Shown here piece by piece: positions 1-7,873 of a DNA stretch of 60,744 nt; position 1 is the first letter of the stretch; each line of letters opens with the position of its first letter. This DNA comes from Chloroflexi bacterium bin125 (GTDB lineage: Bacteria; Chloroflexota; Dehalococcoidia; Bin125): positions 1-60,744 of the forward strand of contig MPNM01000017.1 of assembly GCA_002239025.1 (NCBI GenBank). Direction: 5' to 3'. The notes below the pieces were generated by a model. It was not told the DNA's origin and made no database searches. It saw nothing but the letters and a program-made list of their open reading frames with translations. Made by a program: the position numbers and the translations under genes.

Positions 1-2
1 CC

Positions 3-614
3 GGCGTCAAGCCCAACATCATCGCCGCCTGCCGCTCACTCTCGCCACGCATCGCCAAGCTCCCTCATCTATCGGCTCCGTACCTCCTTCATGATCTCAC
101 ACATTCATTTTTCAGCAGCCTGCTAGGGAGCTACCACTTCAGTTTGTTGGGGGCGATTCAACACGGCAATCGGCTACTGACCTGTTCGATCAGTAGCGAA
201 CAAGATCTGCAATGGCTTCAAAGACAGAGCGATCCGCCGTTGGATGCTGATAATGAAGTCGTCGTTGCAAGCGACTCAGGCGCAGATCTGTTGTGGGCGA
301 TCGATCCGGACGCCTGCAGGCATATCGTGACTGGCCGAGTCCAGTCAGCCTCCGGCGAACCGATGACAGGCCTAACGTTCAATCGCTGTCCTCGCCCAGG
401 CGGACTGTGCCCATCGGTCACGACTGATCGAAACGGTGAATTCGCGTTCCTGGCTGATGTCGTCGGCGATGTTGTATTCGATCTCATGAGCAGTCGGAAC
501 CGTCAGAACCCATGTGAATACAGGTACTGGCTCGACTCTCGGCTTCCGGTCACGATCGACCCCAGGGCTCAGAATCACGTCATCTGGACACTTCCGCCGA
601 ACACCTGCGGATGA
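3..614 (+). CDS. C-terminal part of a secreted-type protein with a carboxypeptidase-regulatory-like domain (5' end outside window)
   Basis: The reading frame is open from the left edge, and the first usable start inside it is TTG at 144, so I treat this as the 3' part of a longer gene. From TTG 144 the protein has 156 residues. The stretch GRVQSASGEPMTG followed by TDRNGEFAF about 35 residues later is the pattern of carboxypeptidase-regulatory-like (transthyretin/Ig-fold) beta-sandwich domains found on exported proteins. Several Cys residues (CPRPGGLC, NPCEY, the final NTCG) suggest extracytoplasmic disulfides. The same domain layout and a Cys near the C-terminus occur in the lipoprotein at 4057-6087, so the two may be paralogs. 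The stop overlaps ATG 611 of the next frame (ATGA). Function of the missing N-terminal part is unknown. Confidence 0.55.
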   Translation, partial: GVKPNIIAACRSLSPRIAKLPHLSAPYLLHDLTHSFFSSLLGSYHFSLLGAIQHGNRLLTCSISSEQDLQWLQRQSDPPLDADNEVVVASDSGADLLWAIDPDACRHIVTGRVQSASGEPMTGLTFNRCPRPGGLCPSVTTDRNGEFAFLADVVGDVVFDLMSSRNRQNPCEYRYWLDSRLPVTIDPRAQNHVIWTLPPNTCG

Positions 615-640
615 GCCGACGCTGCGCCTATCATCGCCCC

Positions 641-1498
641 ATGACCAATCGACAGCACTTCGCCGACCTCGTCCGTTCTGGACAACCCATCCTTGCCCCC
701 GTTGCCCTCGATCCGCTCTCCGCTCGTCTCGTCGAGTCGCTGGACTTTGAGGCGGCCTACCTCTCCGGCGGCGGGTTCGGATTCCAGCTCTCCGTCTCCG
801 AGGCGCTGCTCACGACCACCGAGGTTGCCAACCTCACTCGACAGATCACTGCTCGCTCCGACATTCCCCTGATCGTCGACGGCGGCGTCGGCTTTGGCGA
901 CCCGCTGCACACCTGGCGCGCCGTACGCGAGATTGAGGCGGCGGGCGCAGCGGCGATTGAGATTGAGGACCAGGTCGCGCCGAAGCGCGCGCATCACCAC
1001 AAGGGCGTCGAGCACCTGGTGCCGATGGAGATGATGGTCGACAAGGTGCGGGAAGCCGTCGACGCGCGGCGCGACGAGGACTTCATCATCATTGCCCGCA
1101 CCGGTGCGGTTCGGAATGAGTCCTTCGAGCGAGCGCTAGAACGCTGCGCTGCCTATCGAGAGGCAGGCGCCGATGTGCTGATGCTGTTTACAAGCGATGA
1201 AGCTCAGATCGCCGAAGCAGGCAGGGTCCTGGGCGGACCGCTGTCGATGATGGCTCCCGCCGACCGCCTCGATCGGAAGACACTGACCAGTCACGGCTTC
1301 AACGTCTTGATCGACCCCTTCACAGGACAGGTCGCGGCCTACGGAGCAATGCGTGACGTCTACCGAAACATCGCCTCAAGCGGAACATCGGGCCGCGAGG
1401 TCGATGAGCTGATGTCGCTCTACCGCGAGGTTCAAGGCATGGCCGGAATGGAAGATCTTTACGCCATCGAAGAGCGCACGACGGAGCGGCCAAGCTGA
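641..1498 (+). CDS. isocitrate lyase/PEP mutase superfamily protein lacking the lyase cysteine
   Basis: This is a TIM-barrel enzyme of the PEP mutase/(methyl)isocitrate lyase superfamily (285 aa from ATG 641). The superfamily makes or breaks C-C or P-C bonds of small 2-oxo or dicarboxylic acids with Mg2+. Visible landmarks are LDPLSARL (about 23-30), the metal loop VDGGVGFGD (79-87, canonical form DADTGYG), and EIEDQVAPKR (107-116). Where lyases have K(K/R)CGH, this protein reads KRAHH (115-119), so the catalytic Cys is absent and the second metal-loop Asp is Gly. It is therefore probably not a standard (methyl)isocitrate lyase; oxaloacetate decarboxylase-like or another activity is possible. 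A start at 611 (ATGA overlap with the previous gene) is the alternative. I chose 641 because homology begins there. Confidence 0.85.
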   Translation: MTNRQHFADLVRSGQPILAPVALDPLSARLVESLDFEAAYLSGGGFGFQLSVSEALLTTTEVANLTRQITARSDIPLIVDGGVGFGDPLHTWRAVREIEAAGAAAIEIEDQVAPKRAHHHKGVEHLVPMEMMVDKVREAVDARRDEDFIIIARTGAVRNESFERALERCAAYREAGADVLMLFTSDEAQIAEAGRVLGGPLSMMAPADRLDRKTLTSHGFNVLIDPFTGQVAAYGAMRDVYRNIASSGTSGREVDELMSLYREVQGMAGMEDLYAIEERTTERPS

Positions 1499-1541
1499 TC
1501 GGCGACGAGTCGGACGACAGCTCGTTTGTATGCGCGACCAC

Positions 1542-1562
1542 GGGCAGCCACAAGGGCTGCCC
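1542..1562. repeat. hairpin repeat, family C (GGGCAGCC-ACAAG-GGCTGCCC)
   Basis: A perfect 8-bp stem with the loop ACAAG, followed by CCTACG, lies between two convergent genes. It is a variant of the GGGCGACC-ACAAG-GGTCGCCC repeats at 22595-22663, with the same loop and a stem changed on both arms. It could act as a bidirectional terminator. Confidence 0.6.
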
Positions 1563-1588
1563 CTACGGTTTCGGTTGGCTCAACAGGA

Positions 1589-2017
1589 TCAGTCAGTCGT
1601 CCAGTGGCGCAGGATTGCTTCGGTTTCCTCGACGTGCGTGGATTCGTCGCGGATGAAGTCTTCCAGCGTGATCTTGAGTCCGATGTCGCCGTATTCCTCG
1701 GCTTGTCGAGAACGCGTGACGTAGCGGCTGGCCGCGTCCCGCTCCATCTCCAGGACGCACTCGAGCATCGCGCGATTGCCCTTGGGCAACGGAATCTCGG
1801 CCGGTGTCGTCGTCGGTTCTCCGCCCAGCGTCACGATCTTGTTGGCCAGGTAGGCCGCATGGATCTGCTCGCCGTTGACTTCGGATGAAAAGAATGTCGA
1901 AAGTTGAGGACGATGCGGCCCGTCGACGCGGGCGGCGTAGGTGATGTAAGTGATGATCGCCGCCAGCTCGGAAGCCAGGTCCTCGTTCAATAGTCCGATC
2001 AGCGTGTCCCGATCCAT
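1589..2017 (-). CDS. ferritin-like / bacterioferritin-type diiron protein
   Basis: A 142-residue all-helical protein with the metal ligand pattern of the ferritin-like superfamily: Glu in NEDLASELAA (about residue 17), EVNGEQIHA (Glu plus E-x-x-H, about 45-54), Glu in MERDAASRY (about 90), and DESTHVEE (E/H pair, about 125). The final E-x-x-H belongs to the fourth helix. These residues normally hold a diiron centre used for iron storage or redox. It is shorter than bacterioferritin (about 158 aa), so it may be a Dps-like or uncharacterised ferritin-like protein. A purine-rich RBS (GGAGGCGAGGCGGAG) precedes the ATG. The gene is divergent from hisB. Confidence 0.8.
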   Translation of the reverse strand: MDRDTLIGLLNEDLASELAAIITYITYAARVDGPHRPQLSTFFSSEVNGEQIHAAYLANKIVTLGGEPTTTPAEIPLPKGNRAMLECVLEMERDAASRYVTRSRQAEEYGDIGLKITLEDFIRDESTHVEETEAILRHWTTD

Positions 2018-2130
2018 CTCCGCCTCGCCTCCTGTGTCCTCGCGATGTCTTTGATAATGAAGAGCGCGTTGGAGTGACGCAACCTACTCCGACACTGGAC
2101 ATCGCCGCGAGTGTGCGACAGAGTGGACCC

Positions 2131-2718
2131 ATGCGCAACGCAACCGTCACTCGTGAAACTGGCGAGACATCAATCACGGTCGAGCTGAACCTCGACGGCT
2201 CCGGCAACGCCAACGTGTCAACCGGAGTCGGCATGCTCGACCACATGCTGCACCAACTGGCGCGCCACGGTGGCTTCGATCTGAACGTACAAGCGTCAGG
2301 TGACCTGCACGTTGACGCGCACCACACTTCTGAAGACGTTGCCATATCAGTCGGCCGGGCCCTCAACGAAGCGCTCGGCGACCGGGCCGGAATCGCACGC
2401 TTCGCCGACCGCACGGTCCCGCTGGACGAGTCGCTGATCCACGTCGCGCTCGACCTGAGCGGCCGTCCGTATGCATCGATCAACCTGGACTTCCCTGCTC
2501 CGATGATCGGCGAACTGCCATCCTCGATGGCGAAACACATCCTTGAGACGATTGCCTACGAAGGCCGTCTCGCGCTGCACGTGAGGCAGCTCGCCGGTGA
2601 GAACGAGCATCACATCATCGAAGCAACGTTCAAGGCGCTGGCTCGGTGCCTGCGGGACGCAGTGCGGGTCGTTGACGAATCAGGCGCTCCAAGCACCAAG
2701 GGCACGTTGAACAGTTAG
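2131..2718 (+). CDS. hisB: imidazoleglycerol-phosphate dehydratase
   Basis: HisB removes water from imidazole-glycerol phosphate to give imidazole-acetol phosphate, the sixth step of histidine synthesis, in the cytoplasm. The 195-aa product shows the duplicated Mn-binding signatures of the family: GMLDHMLHQLARHG, DAHHTSEDV, PLDES, and ENEHHIIEA, and ends with the usual KGTL. I chose ATG 2131 because homology (RNATVTRETGET) begins there; an upstream GTG at 2074 would add 19 unlikely residues. No other his gene is next to it. Confidence 0.95.
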   Translation: MRNATVTRETGETSITVELNLDGSGNANVSTGVGMLDHMLHQLARHGGFDLNVQASGDLHVDAHHTSEDVAISVGRALNEALGDRAGIARFADRTVPLDESLIHVALDLSGRPYASINLDFPAPMIGELPSSMAKHILETIAYEGRLALHVRQLAGENEHHIIEATFKALARCLRDAVRVVDESGAPSTKGTLNS

Positions 2719-2745
2719 CCGGACCTAGCCGACTATCACTCTGAC

Positions 2746-2813
2746 TCTCTCCCTCAGGGAGGGGGGGTGAGTCGACGGATCCCCTTCCGGTCCCCTCTCC
2801 CTCTGGGAGAGGG
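2746..2813. terminator. paired hairpins between convergent hisB and purS
   Basis: Two GC-rich inverted repeats lie here: CTCTCCCTC/GGGAGG around 2746-2764, and a perfect 9-bp stem CCCTCTCCC-TCT-GGGAGAGGG at 2793-2813. They sit between convergent 3' ends, which fits transcription termination. The sequence also resembles the C/G-rich intergenic repeats found elsewhere in the window. Its right flank supplies the stop codon and last residues of PurS. Confidence 0.55.
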
Positions 2814-3077
2814 TTAGGGTGAGGGGGCTCCCTCGACGACGCTGACCGCGTATTCCTCGATCACTGGATTCGCCAGCAATTGGTCCGACATTTCCTTGGC
2901 CTGACGCTCAGCCTCGCTGGCGGACTCCGCCTCAATCCAGACCTCGATGAACTTGCCGGCGCGTACCGCCTCGACACTCTCGTAGCCCAGCGAGTGCAGG
3001 CCTCCGCGAATCGCCAGACCCTGGGGATCGTTTACCGTTCGTTTCAGCGTGACGTGAATCTCGGCCTTGAACTGCAT
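2814..3077 (-). CDS. purS: phosphoribosylformylglycinamidine synthase subunit PurS
   Basis: PurS is the small structural subunit of the three-part FGAM synthase (PurS/PurQ/PurL), which converts FGAR to FGAM in purine synthesis. The 87-aa length is usual, and the sequence matches the family throughout: KAEIHVTLKRTVNDPQG, AIRGGLHSLGY, VRAGKFIEV, then ANPVIEEY. It begins 5 nt after the purC stop, so the two are co-transcribed. PurQ and PurL are not adjacent: the next gene downstream is convergent. The last four codons (APSP) and the stop lie in repeat-like DNA. Confidence 0.93.
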   Translation of the reverse strand: MQFKAEIHVTLKRTVNDPQGLAIRGGLHSLGYESVEAVRAGKFIEVWIEAESASEAERQAKEMSDQLLANPVIEEYAVSVVEGAPSP

Positions 3078-3082
3078 CTCGG

Positions 3083-3994
3083 CTAACCGGCCGTGATCAG
3101 TTCGCGGCCGGTCACACGCTCGAAGGCGGCGCGATAGCGCCCGCTGATGTTTTCGACCACGTCATCGGGCAACGACGGACCGGGCGGTTCCTTGTTCCAT
3201 CCGGTCGACGTGAGCCAGTCGCGCAGCGGCTGCTTGTCGTACGACGGCTGCGACTGACCCGGCTTGTAGATCTCGGCATCCCAGAATCGGGAAGAATCGG
3301 GCGTCAGCGCCTCGTCGATCAGGATGACCTCGTCCTCGCCCTGGTCGTTCTGGACCACGCCAAACTCGAACTTGGTGTCGGCGAGGAAGAATCCCGCCTC
3401 GTGCGCACGCGACAGTCCGTAGGTGTAGAGCGCCATTGAGCGGACCTTGACCGTGTTGGCGACGTCCTCGCCCACGATCCCTACTGCCTGCTCGTAGGTG
3501 ATGTTCTCGTCGTGCTCGCCCACCTCGGCCTTGGTTGAGGGCGTGAAGATTGGATTGGGCAGCGGCTCCGACTCCGTCAGGCCGGCCGGCAGCGGAATCC
3601 CGCAGACAGTGGAACTCCGCTGATACTCGGCCCAGCCCGAGCCCGCCAGGTAGCCGCGCACGATCGCCTCAAGATTCACCGGCTGCGCCTTCTTGACCAG
3701 CATCGAACGACCGATGTACTCCGGACCCAGCGCAACAGGGATGTCGGGATTGTCGGTCGAGTCGATCACGCGGATCATGTGGTTGGGCACCACAGTTTCG
3801 GTCGCGTCAAACCAGAAGGCCGACATCTGCGTCAGCACGCATCCCTTGTGGGGAATCGCCGTCGGCAGCACCACATCAAAGGCCGACACCCGGTCAGTCG
3901 TGACCAGCAACAGCCGGTCGCCGAGGTCATAGATGTCCCGAACCTTGCCCGAGTGCTTGGGAAGGTCAAGGTTGGATTCGATCATCACACTCAT
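3083..3994 (-). CDS. purC: SAICAR synthetase
   Basis: PurC joins aspartate to CAIR with ATP, giving SAICAR in de novo purine synthesis. The 303-aa product has the family landmarks SGKVRDIYDLGDRLLLVTTDRVSAFD near the N-terminus, RGYLAGSGWAEYQ, FTPSTKAEVGEHDENIT, LADTKFEFG and LIDEALTPDSSRFWD. An AAGGAG RBS lies 7 nt before the ATG. It forms a pair with purS downstream. The length (about 300) matches the longer plant/yeast-like and Chloroflexi forms rather than the 237-aa E. coli form. Confidence 0.96.
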   Translation of the reverse strand: MSVMIESNLDLPKHSGKVRDIYDLGDRLLLVTTDRVSAFDVVLPTAIPHKGCVLTQMSAFWFDATETVVPNHMIRVIDSTDNPDIPVALGPEYIGRSMLVKKAQPVNLEAIVRGYLAGSGWAEYQRSSTVCGIPLPAGLTESEPLPNPIFTPSTKAEVGEHDENITYEQAVGIVGEDVANTVKVRSMALYTYGLSRAHEAGFFLADTKFEFGVVQNDQGEDEVILIDEALTPDSSRFWDAEIYKPGQSQPSYDKQPLRDWLTSTGWNKEPPGPSLPDDVVENISGRYRAAFERVTGRELITAG

Positions 3995-4056
3995 CGCAAA
4001 CTCCTTAGGAAACGATCTTAGGTCAAGTAACCGTCACAGTCGGTAAGGAAATGCGC

Positions 4057-6087
4057 TCACCAACAGACATCGACGGCTTCCAACTCTTGGAGTGTGGCCG
4101 GCAACCGGATGTCGACGCCGGTTGTCCGACGTTTCACCTCGATGCGTGGAGCGTCCGATTCAAGCGAGACCAGAGATCCCTCTGCTCCAAGCAATCCCCA
4201 CCACTCGCAACCGGAATGCGCAGGACCTACGAATAAGCCAACGGTCTTGTCCGGTGTGTCGATCGCATACACGCCTGACTCATCAGTGATTGATCTGCCA
4301 CATCCTGATTCGCCACAGGCAAACACCAACACGTTCTTGACGACAGCCCCATCATGACCCAGCACCCTTCCGCGTAACGAATCGCTGCCTTCAGCTTGGC
4401 GGCAGGTTGACCGCCCGCTGAGCTGTTCAATCGGAGCAGGGAGTCGCAGGACGGTCTGGTCTTCTTGACCGCTGCCTGCGATCACCAAACTCGCCTCCAG
4501 CCATGTTGCCAGTTTGCCGCCCTCTCCATAGGCGCCGTACACGGTGCAATTGGTCTCGCTGAACAGCATCAACCGATATGAACCGGCCCCAAGGTCGATT
4601 GCGAACTCACCCTGCTTGTTGGTGAGATCGTTCCCGAAAGATCTGCCCACTGACGGATAGGCATGGATCTTCAGGTTGTGGACCGGTTGACCATCCTGAT
4701 CCAGTACCAATCCCTGAATGGCGTGCGGTCGTGGGCTGGCAAATTCGTTGGAGTGTTCGTCGAATGCTTCGTAAAACTCTTCCACCGTTGTCTCGAATGC
4801 GATCTCGAAGGCGAAACGCCAATGGTGTCCGGCCCGTGACAGCTGCCGCTGGAACTCGAATAGGGCGTCGTCTCCGACATGCGCAGCCAACCATTCTGCC
4901 GCCAGCATGCCCAGCGAGTATGTCAGTTTCGGGTCGATAGCCCGGAACTCCTCCGTTGATTCCAGTTGCGCCAGTGACAACGCTTCTGGTGCATTACTCA
5001 CCAACGCAATCGCCTGTCTTCTGGCGTCCTTGTACGGCTCATAGAGAATGGCATCCCGATATCGAGCGGCAAGATACTCCGCCATGCCTTCGATGAGCCA
5101 CGACGGATCGGTTCTCCACGGTGAGCCGTGGGTCCCACGCGCAAGTTGCTGTTGAATCACATGGATGTATTCGTGGTCGAAGGCAACTGGGTCGCGACAG
5201 TCGATTAGCAACCCGACGCCACCGCTCCAGCCGACGCCGCAGGCGTTGTCTGGCCACCAACTCACGTCGAACTCAGTTCTCGTCAGCGCTTGGTAGGGAC
5301 TCGCCATGGCACTTGTCTCCGTCAACAGCATCACGACGTAAGACTCTGCAGCCAGACCATATCGCGTGGCGACAAACCCACTGACTTCTCGAACCTGCTC
5401 ATACAACTCAGAGTGGTCAGCAAGGCCGACATCGCCAAACGACGCATAAGTGGGCTGCCACAGCCAGGACTGTGTCCAAGTGGCATCTCTGCTCAGCTCG
5501 ACCGCCAACAGATCACCAGGACCCAATCTGGCAGTGAGACGCTTTGGCTCGTTGAACATCGCTCCAAACTCGTGGTGGCAATGGTTCGTGAGGCTATCCA
5601 TGCGAGTGATGGACGTCACGCTGGATCCAATCCAATGAAATGCCTCACGAACAGACGTGCCTGGTTCACGGTCGCCGTACCAGCGCACGAGATTCATGCC
5701 CCGCTTGAGTTCGATCAGATTGCCCACCTGGTCGGTGTCAAACGTTGTCGGCGGGCCTGTTGTGCCATGCGGTTCTCGCCAGACCGTCATCACGCGGCGA
5801 AGGGATTTGAACGGCGCGCTCTGCAACGAGTCACCTCTTGCGCTGCGAAACGTGCCGTTCTGGGCGTCCCACCAGTGAAGCGCCGCAGTCTCGGGATGTG
5901 ATTCGAACCAGTCGCTCAGGTCGATGGGATCTTCGGTCCAACGCATCCAACCACAGGATGCATTGACCGTGGAATCTGCGGCCTGCGTAGTGTTTGGCGC
6001 CTGATCCGGGATCGCATCGGCGCAGGCGATCAAGATGAGCCCAAGCGCAGTCAATCCAATGAGTGCCGGCACCGCCTGCCACCGCAT
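4057..6087 (-). CDS. lipoprotein with gluzincin-type metalloprotease motif and two regulatory-like beta-sandwich domains
   Basis: This 676-residue exported protein starts with a lipoprotein signal: a hydrophobic run, then LILIAC with the lipidated Cys at residue 22. The centre carries HEYIH (305-309), the zinc motif HExxH, followed 23-27 residues later by LIEGMAEYL (Glu 333 or 337), the arrangement of gluzincin metallopeptidases. After about residue 455 come two domains of carboxypeptidase-regulatory-like type (GLVLDQDGQPVHNLKIHAYP and GRVLGHDGAVVKNVLVFAC), each with NKQGEFAI or DESGVYAI. It is probably an anchored extracytoplasmic protease or a Ca/Zn-dependent surface protein; the substrate is unknown. 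It interrupts the purine cluster between purB and purC and has its own upstream region. Confidence 0.75.
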   Translation of the reverse strand: MRWQAVPALIGLTALGLILIACADAIPDQAPNTTQAADSTVNASCGWMRWTEDPIDLSDWFESHPETAALHWWDAQNGTFRSARGDSLQSAPFKSLRRVMTVWREPHGTTGPPTTFDTDQVGNLIELKRGMNLVRWYGDREPGTSVREAFHWIGSSVTSITRMDSLTNHCHHEFGAMFNEPKRLTARLGPGDLLAVELSRDATWTQSWLWQPTYASFGDVGLADHSELYEQVREVSGFVATRYGLAAESYVVMLLTETSAMASPYQALTRTEFDVSWWPDNACGVGWSGGVGLLIDCRDPVAFDHEYIHVIQQQLARGTHGSPWRTDPSWLIEGMAEYLAARYRDAILYEPYKDARRQAIALVSNAPEALSLAQLESTEEFRAIDPKLTYSLGMLAAEWLAAHVGDDALFEFQRQLSRAGHHWRFAFEIAFETTVEEFYEAFDEHSNEFASPRPHAIQGLVLDQDGQPVHNLKIHAYPSVGRSFGNDLTNKQGEFAIDLGAGSYRLMLFSETNCTVYGAYGEGGKLATWLEASLVIAGSGQEDQTVLRLPAPIEQLSGRSTCRQAEGSDSLRGRVLGHDGAVVKNVLVFACGESGCGRSITDESGVYAIDTPDKTVGLFVGPAHSGCEWWGLLGAEGSLVSLESDAPRIEVKRRTTGVDIRLPATLQELEAVDVCW

Positions 6088-6172
6088 CGCGCGCCTGCCC
6101 TTCTCGCTGTGATCCTATGCAGGATGAGCCCACGGGAAGGTGCGAGCCGATGTTGCATCGAATTCTTCAGTG

Positions 6173-6192
6173 TGTTGTCACATGTGCCAACA
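6173..6192. promoter_or_regulatory. 20-bp imperfect palindrome upstream of the metalloprotease lipoprotein gene
   Basis: The sequence TGTTGTCACATGTGCCAACA reads the same on both strands at 18 of 20 positions. It lies about 85 bp upstream of the start at 6087 and downstream of the purB stop. The symmetry, length and position fit a binding site for a dimeric regulator (LacI/GntR-like size), but no regulator gene is nearby. Confidence 0.4.
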
Positions 6193-6220
6193 GCGCACAC
6201 AATGTCAGGAATGGCCCTCG

Positions 6221-7513
6221 CTACAGCCCCAGCCGTGCAAACGACTCGTCCACGTAGCGCGTGTAGTACCTCGGATCGAAGACGGCGTCCATTGCTTCTT
6301 CGTCGAGCGCTCCGGTGATCACATCGTCCTCTGAGATCAGGTCGCGGAACTGGATGCCTTTGTCCCAGGCTTGCATTGCGTAGGACTGGACTCGCTTGTA
6401 GGCGTCGTCTCGACGCACGCCCGCCTCGGTCAGGGCCAGCAGGACTCGCTGGCTGTAGATCAGGCCGTAGGACGACTCCATGTTCTTCTGCATCCGCTCG
6501 GCATCTATGACGAGGCCGTCGATGATCCAGGCCGACATGTCGGTGATGTAGTCGAGCGCGAAGCAGGCGTCAGGAATCGCGATCCGCTCAGCCGAGGTGT
6601 GTGAGATGTCCCGCTCATGCCACAGGGCGACATTCTCGAACGCGGTCATCGCGTTGGCTCGGATGGTCCGCGCCAGACCGCAGACGCGTTCGGCTTTCTC
6701 CGGATTGCGCTTGTGTGGCATCGCCGATGAACCGGCTTGACCCTCGGCGAATGGCTCGCGCACCTCTCGCACTTCGGTCCGTTGCAAGTGCCGGATTTCG
6801 GTCGCGAAGCGCTCTAGCGAGGCAGCAATCACGGCCAACGTCGAGAGAAACTGCGCATGCCGGTCTCGCTGTACCACCTGCGTCGAAATCGCTTCCACGC
6901 CGAGCCCGAGCTCGCGGCATACGCGTTCCTCGATGTGCGGCGGCACGGTTGCGTGCGTGCCAACCGCGCCCGAAATCTTGCCGACGGCGATTGCCTCAAT
7001 TGCGTCGGCCAGGCGTCGGCGGTTGCGACGCGTCTCATCGACCCATCCGGCCAGCTTGAGACCAAACGTCGTTGGTTCTCCGTGGATGCCGTGCGAGCGT
7101 CCGATGCAGAGCGTGTACTTATGCTCGACGGCGCGCCGGGTAATGGCCGCTTCGAGCCGTTCCAGATCGTCTTCGATGATTCGCGCTGCGTCGCGAATCT
7201 GCAGCGCCAGCGCGGTGTCCCAGACGTCGTTGGTGGTCAGACCGTGGTGGACCCAGCGCGATTCCGGTCCGAGCGTGTCGGAGACCGATCGCAGAAACGC
7301 CAGCGTGTCGTGATGCACTTCGATCTGGTAACGGTCGATGTCGGCGACGTTGTAGCCGGCGTTGGCTGCAATCAGTTCGGCGTCTTCTCGCGGGACGACG
7401 CCCTCGTCGGCCCAGGCGTTGGTGACGGCGATTTCGACATCGAGCCAGCGCCGCCACTTGGCGTCATCCGTCCAGAGCGCGGTCATTTGCGCGCGTTGAT
7501 AGCGGGGGATCAT
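6221..7513 (-). CDS. purB: adenylosuccinate lyase
   Basis: PurB cleaves fumarate from SAICAR and from adenylosuccinate, serving both de novo IMP synthesis and AMP formation. The 430-aa product has the fumarase/aspartase superfamily signature SSAMPHKRNP (262-271), the substrate-binding segment HHGLTTNDV (89-97), and RSHGIHGEPTTFG with the catalytic His near 141. The length is typical of the short bacterial form. The start overlaps the stop of the upstream cupin gene by one base (TAATG), so the two are translationally coupled. Confidence 0.96.
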   Translation of the reverse strand: MIPRYQRAQMTALWTDDAKWRRWLDVEIAVTNAWADEGVVPREDAELIAANAGYNVADIDRYQIEVHHDTLAFLRSVSDTLGPESRWVHHGLTTNDVWDTALALQIRDAARIIEDDLERLEAAITRRAVEHKYTLCIGRSHGIHGEPTTFGLKLAGWVDETRRNRRRLADAIEAIAVGKISGAVGTHATVPPHIEERVCRELGLGVEAISTQVVQRDRHAQFLSTLAVIAASLERFATEIRHLQRTEVREVREPFAEGQAGSSAMPHKRNPEKAERVCGLARTIRANAMTAFENVALWHERDISHTSAERIAIPDACFALDYITDMSAWIIDGLVIDAERMQKNMESSYGLIYSQRVLLALTEAGVRRDDAYKRVQSYAMQAWDKGIQFRDLISEDDVITGALDEEAMDAVFDPRYYTRYVDESFARLGL

Positions 7514-7860
7514 TAGGGGATGTACTCCTCGCGAGCCGGAGAGAAGATGTCGATCGCGACAGCGTCTTCGAGCGCGGTCACTTCGTGCGGGACCTCCGAG
7601 GGAATCACCCAGGAGTCGCCGGCGCTCAGTTCCTTAGTCTCGTTGCCGAGCTCGAACTTGACCCGGCCCTTGGCCAGGTAGCCGATCTGCTCGTGCGGAT
7701 GCGTGTGCATGGGTACAACGCAGCCTGCGGCGATCTCGATCTCGTGAATCGAGGTGTGCTCGCCGGCGTTGAGTGTGCGTCGTGCGACGCCGGGAAACAT
7801 CTCGATGCGTTGAGCCTCGTCGTGCGCTTGCAGGTTCGGCTTGATCGTGCGAGTGGTCAT
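7513..7860 (-). CDS. small cupin-domain protein
   Basis: A 115-residue single-domain cupin. Cupin motif 1 is visible as PMHTHPHEQIGYLAKGRVKFELG (about 54-76; His, His, Glu metal ligands) and motif 2 as GDSWVIPSEVPHEV (about 84-97; the final His is the fourth ligand). Such proteins bind Fe, Mn or Zn and act as dioxygenases, isomerases or sensors; the substrate cannot be read from the sequence. It sits between purD and purB on the same strand, has a GAGAGG RBS, and ends in a TAATG overlap with purB. Confidence 0.85.
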   Translation of the reverse strand: MTTRTIKPNLQAHDEAQRIEMFPGVARRTLNAGEHTSIHEIEIAAGCVVPMHTHPHEQIGYLAKGRVKFELGNETKELSAGDSWVIPSEVPHEVTALEDAVAIDIFSPAREEYIP

Positions 7861-7873
7861 GTCTGTACCTCTC

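Noticed and set aside
1593-2540. A 315-residue minus-strand frame across the ferritin-like gene and hisB
   Set aside because: It is antisense to hisB and out of frame with the ferritin-like gene; both of those are well supported by motifs.
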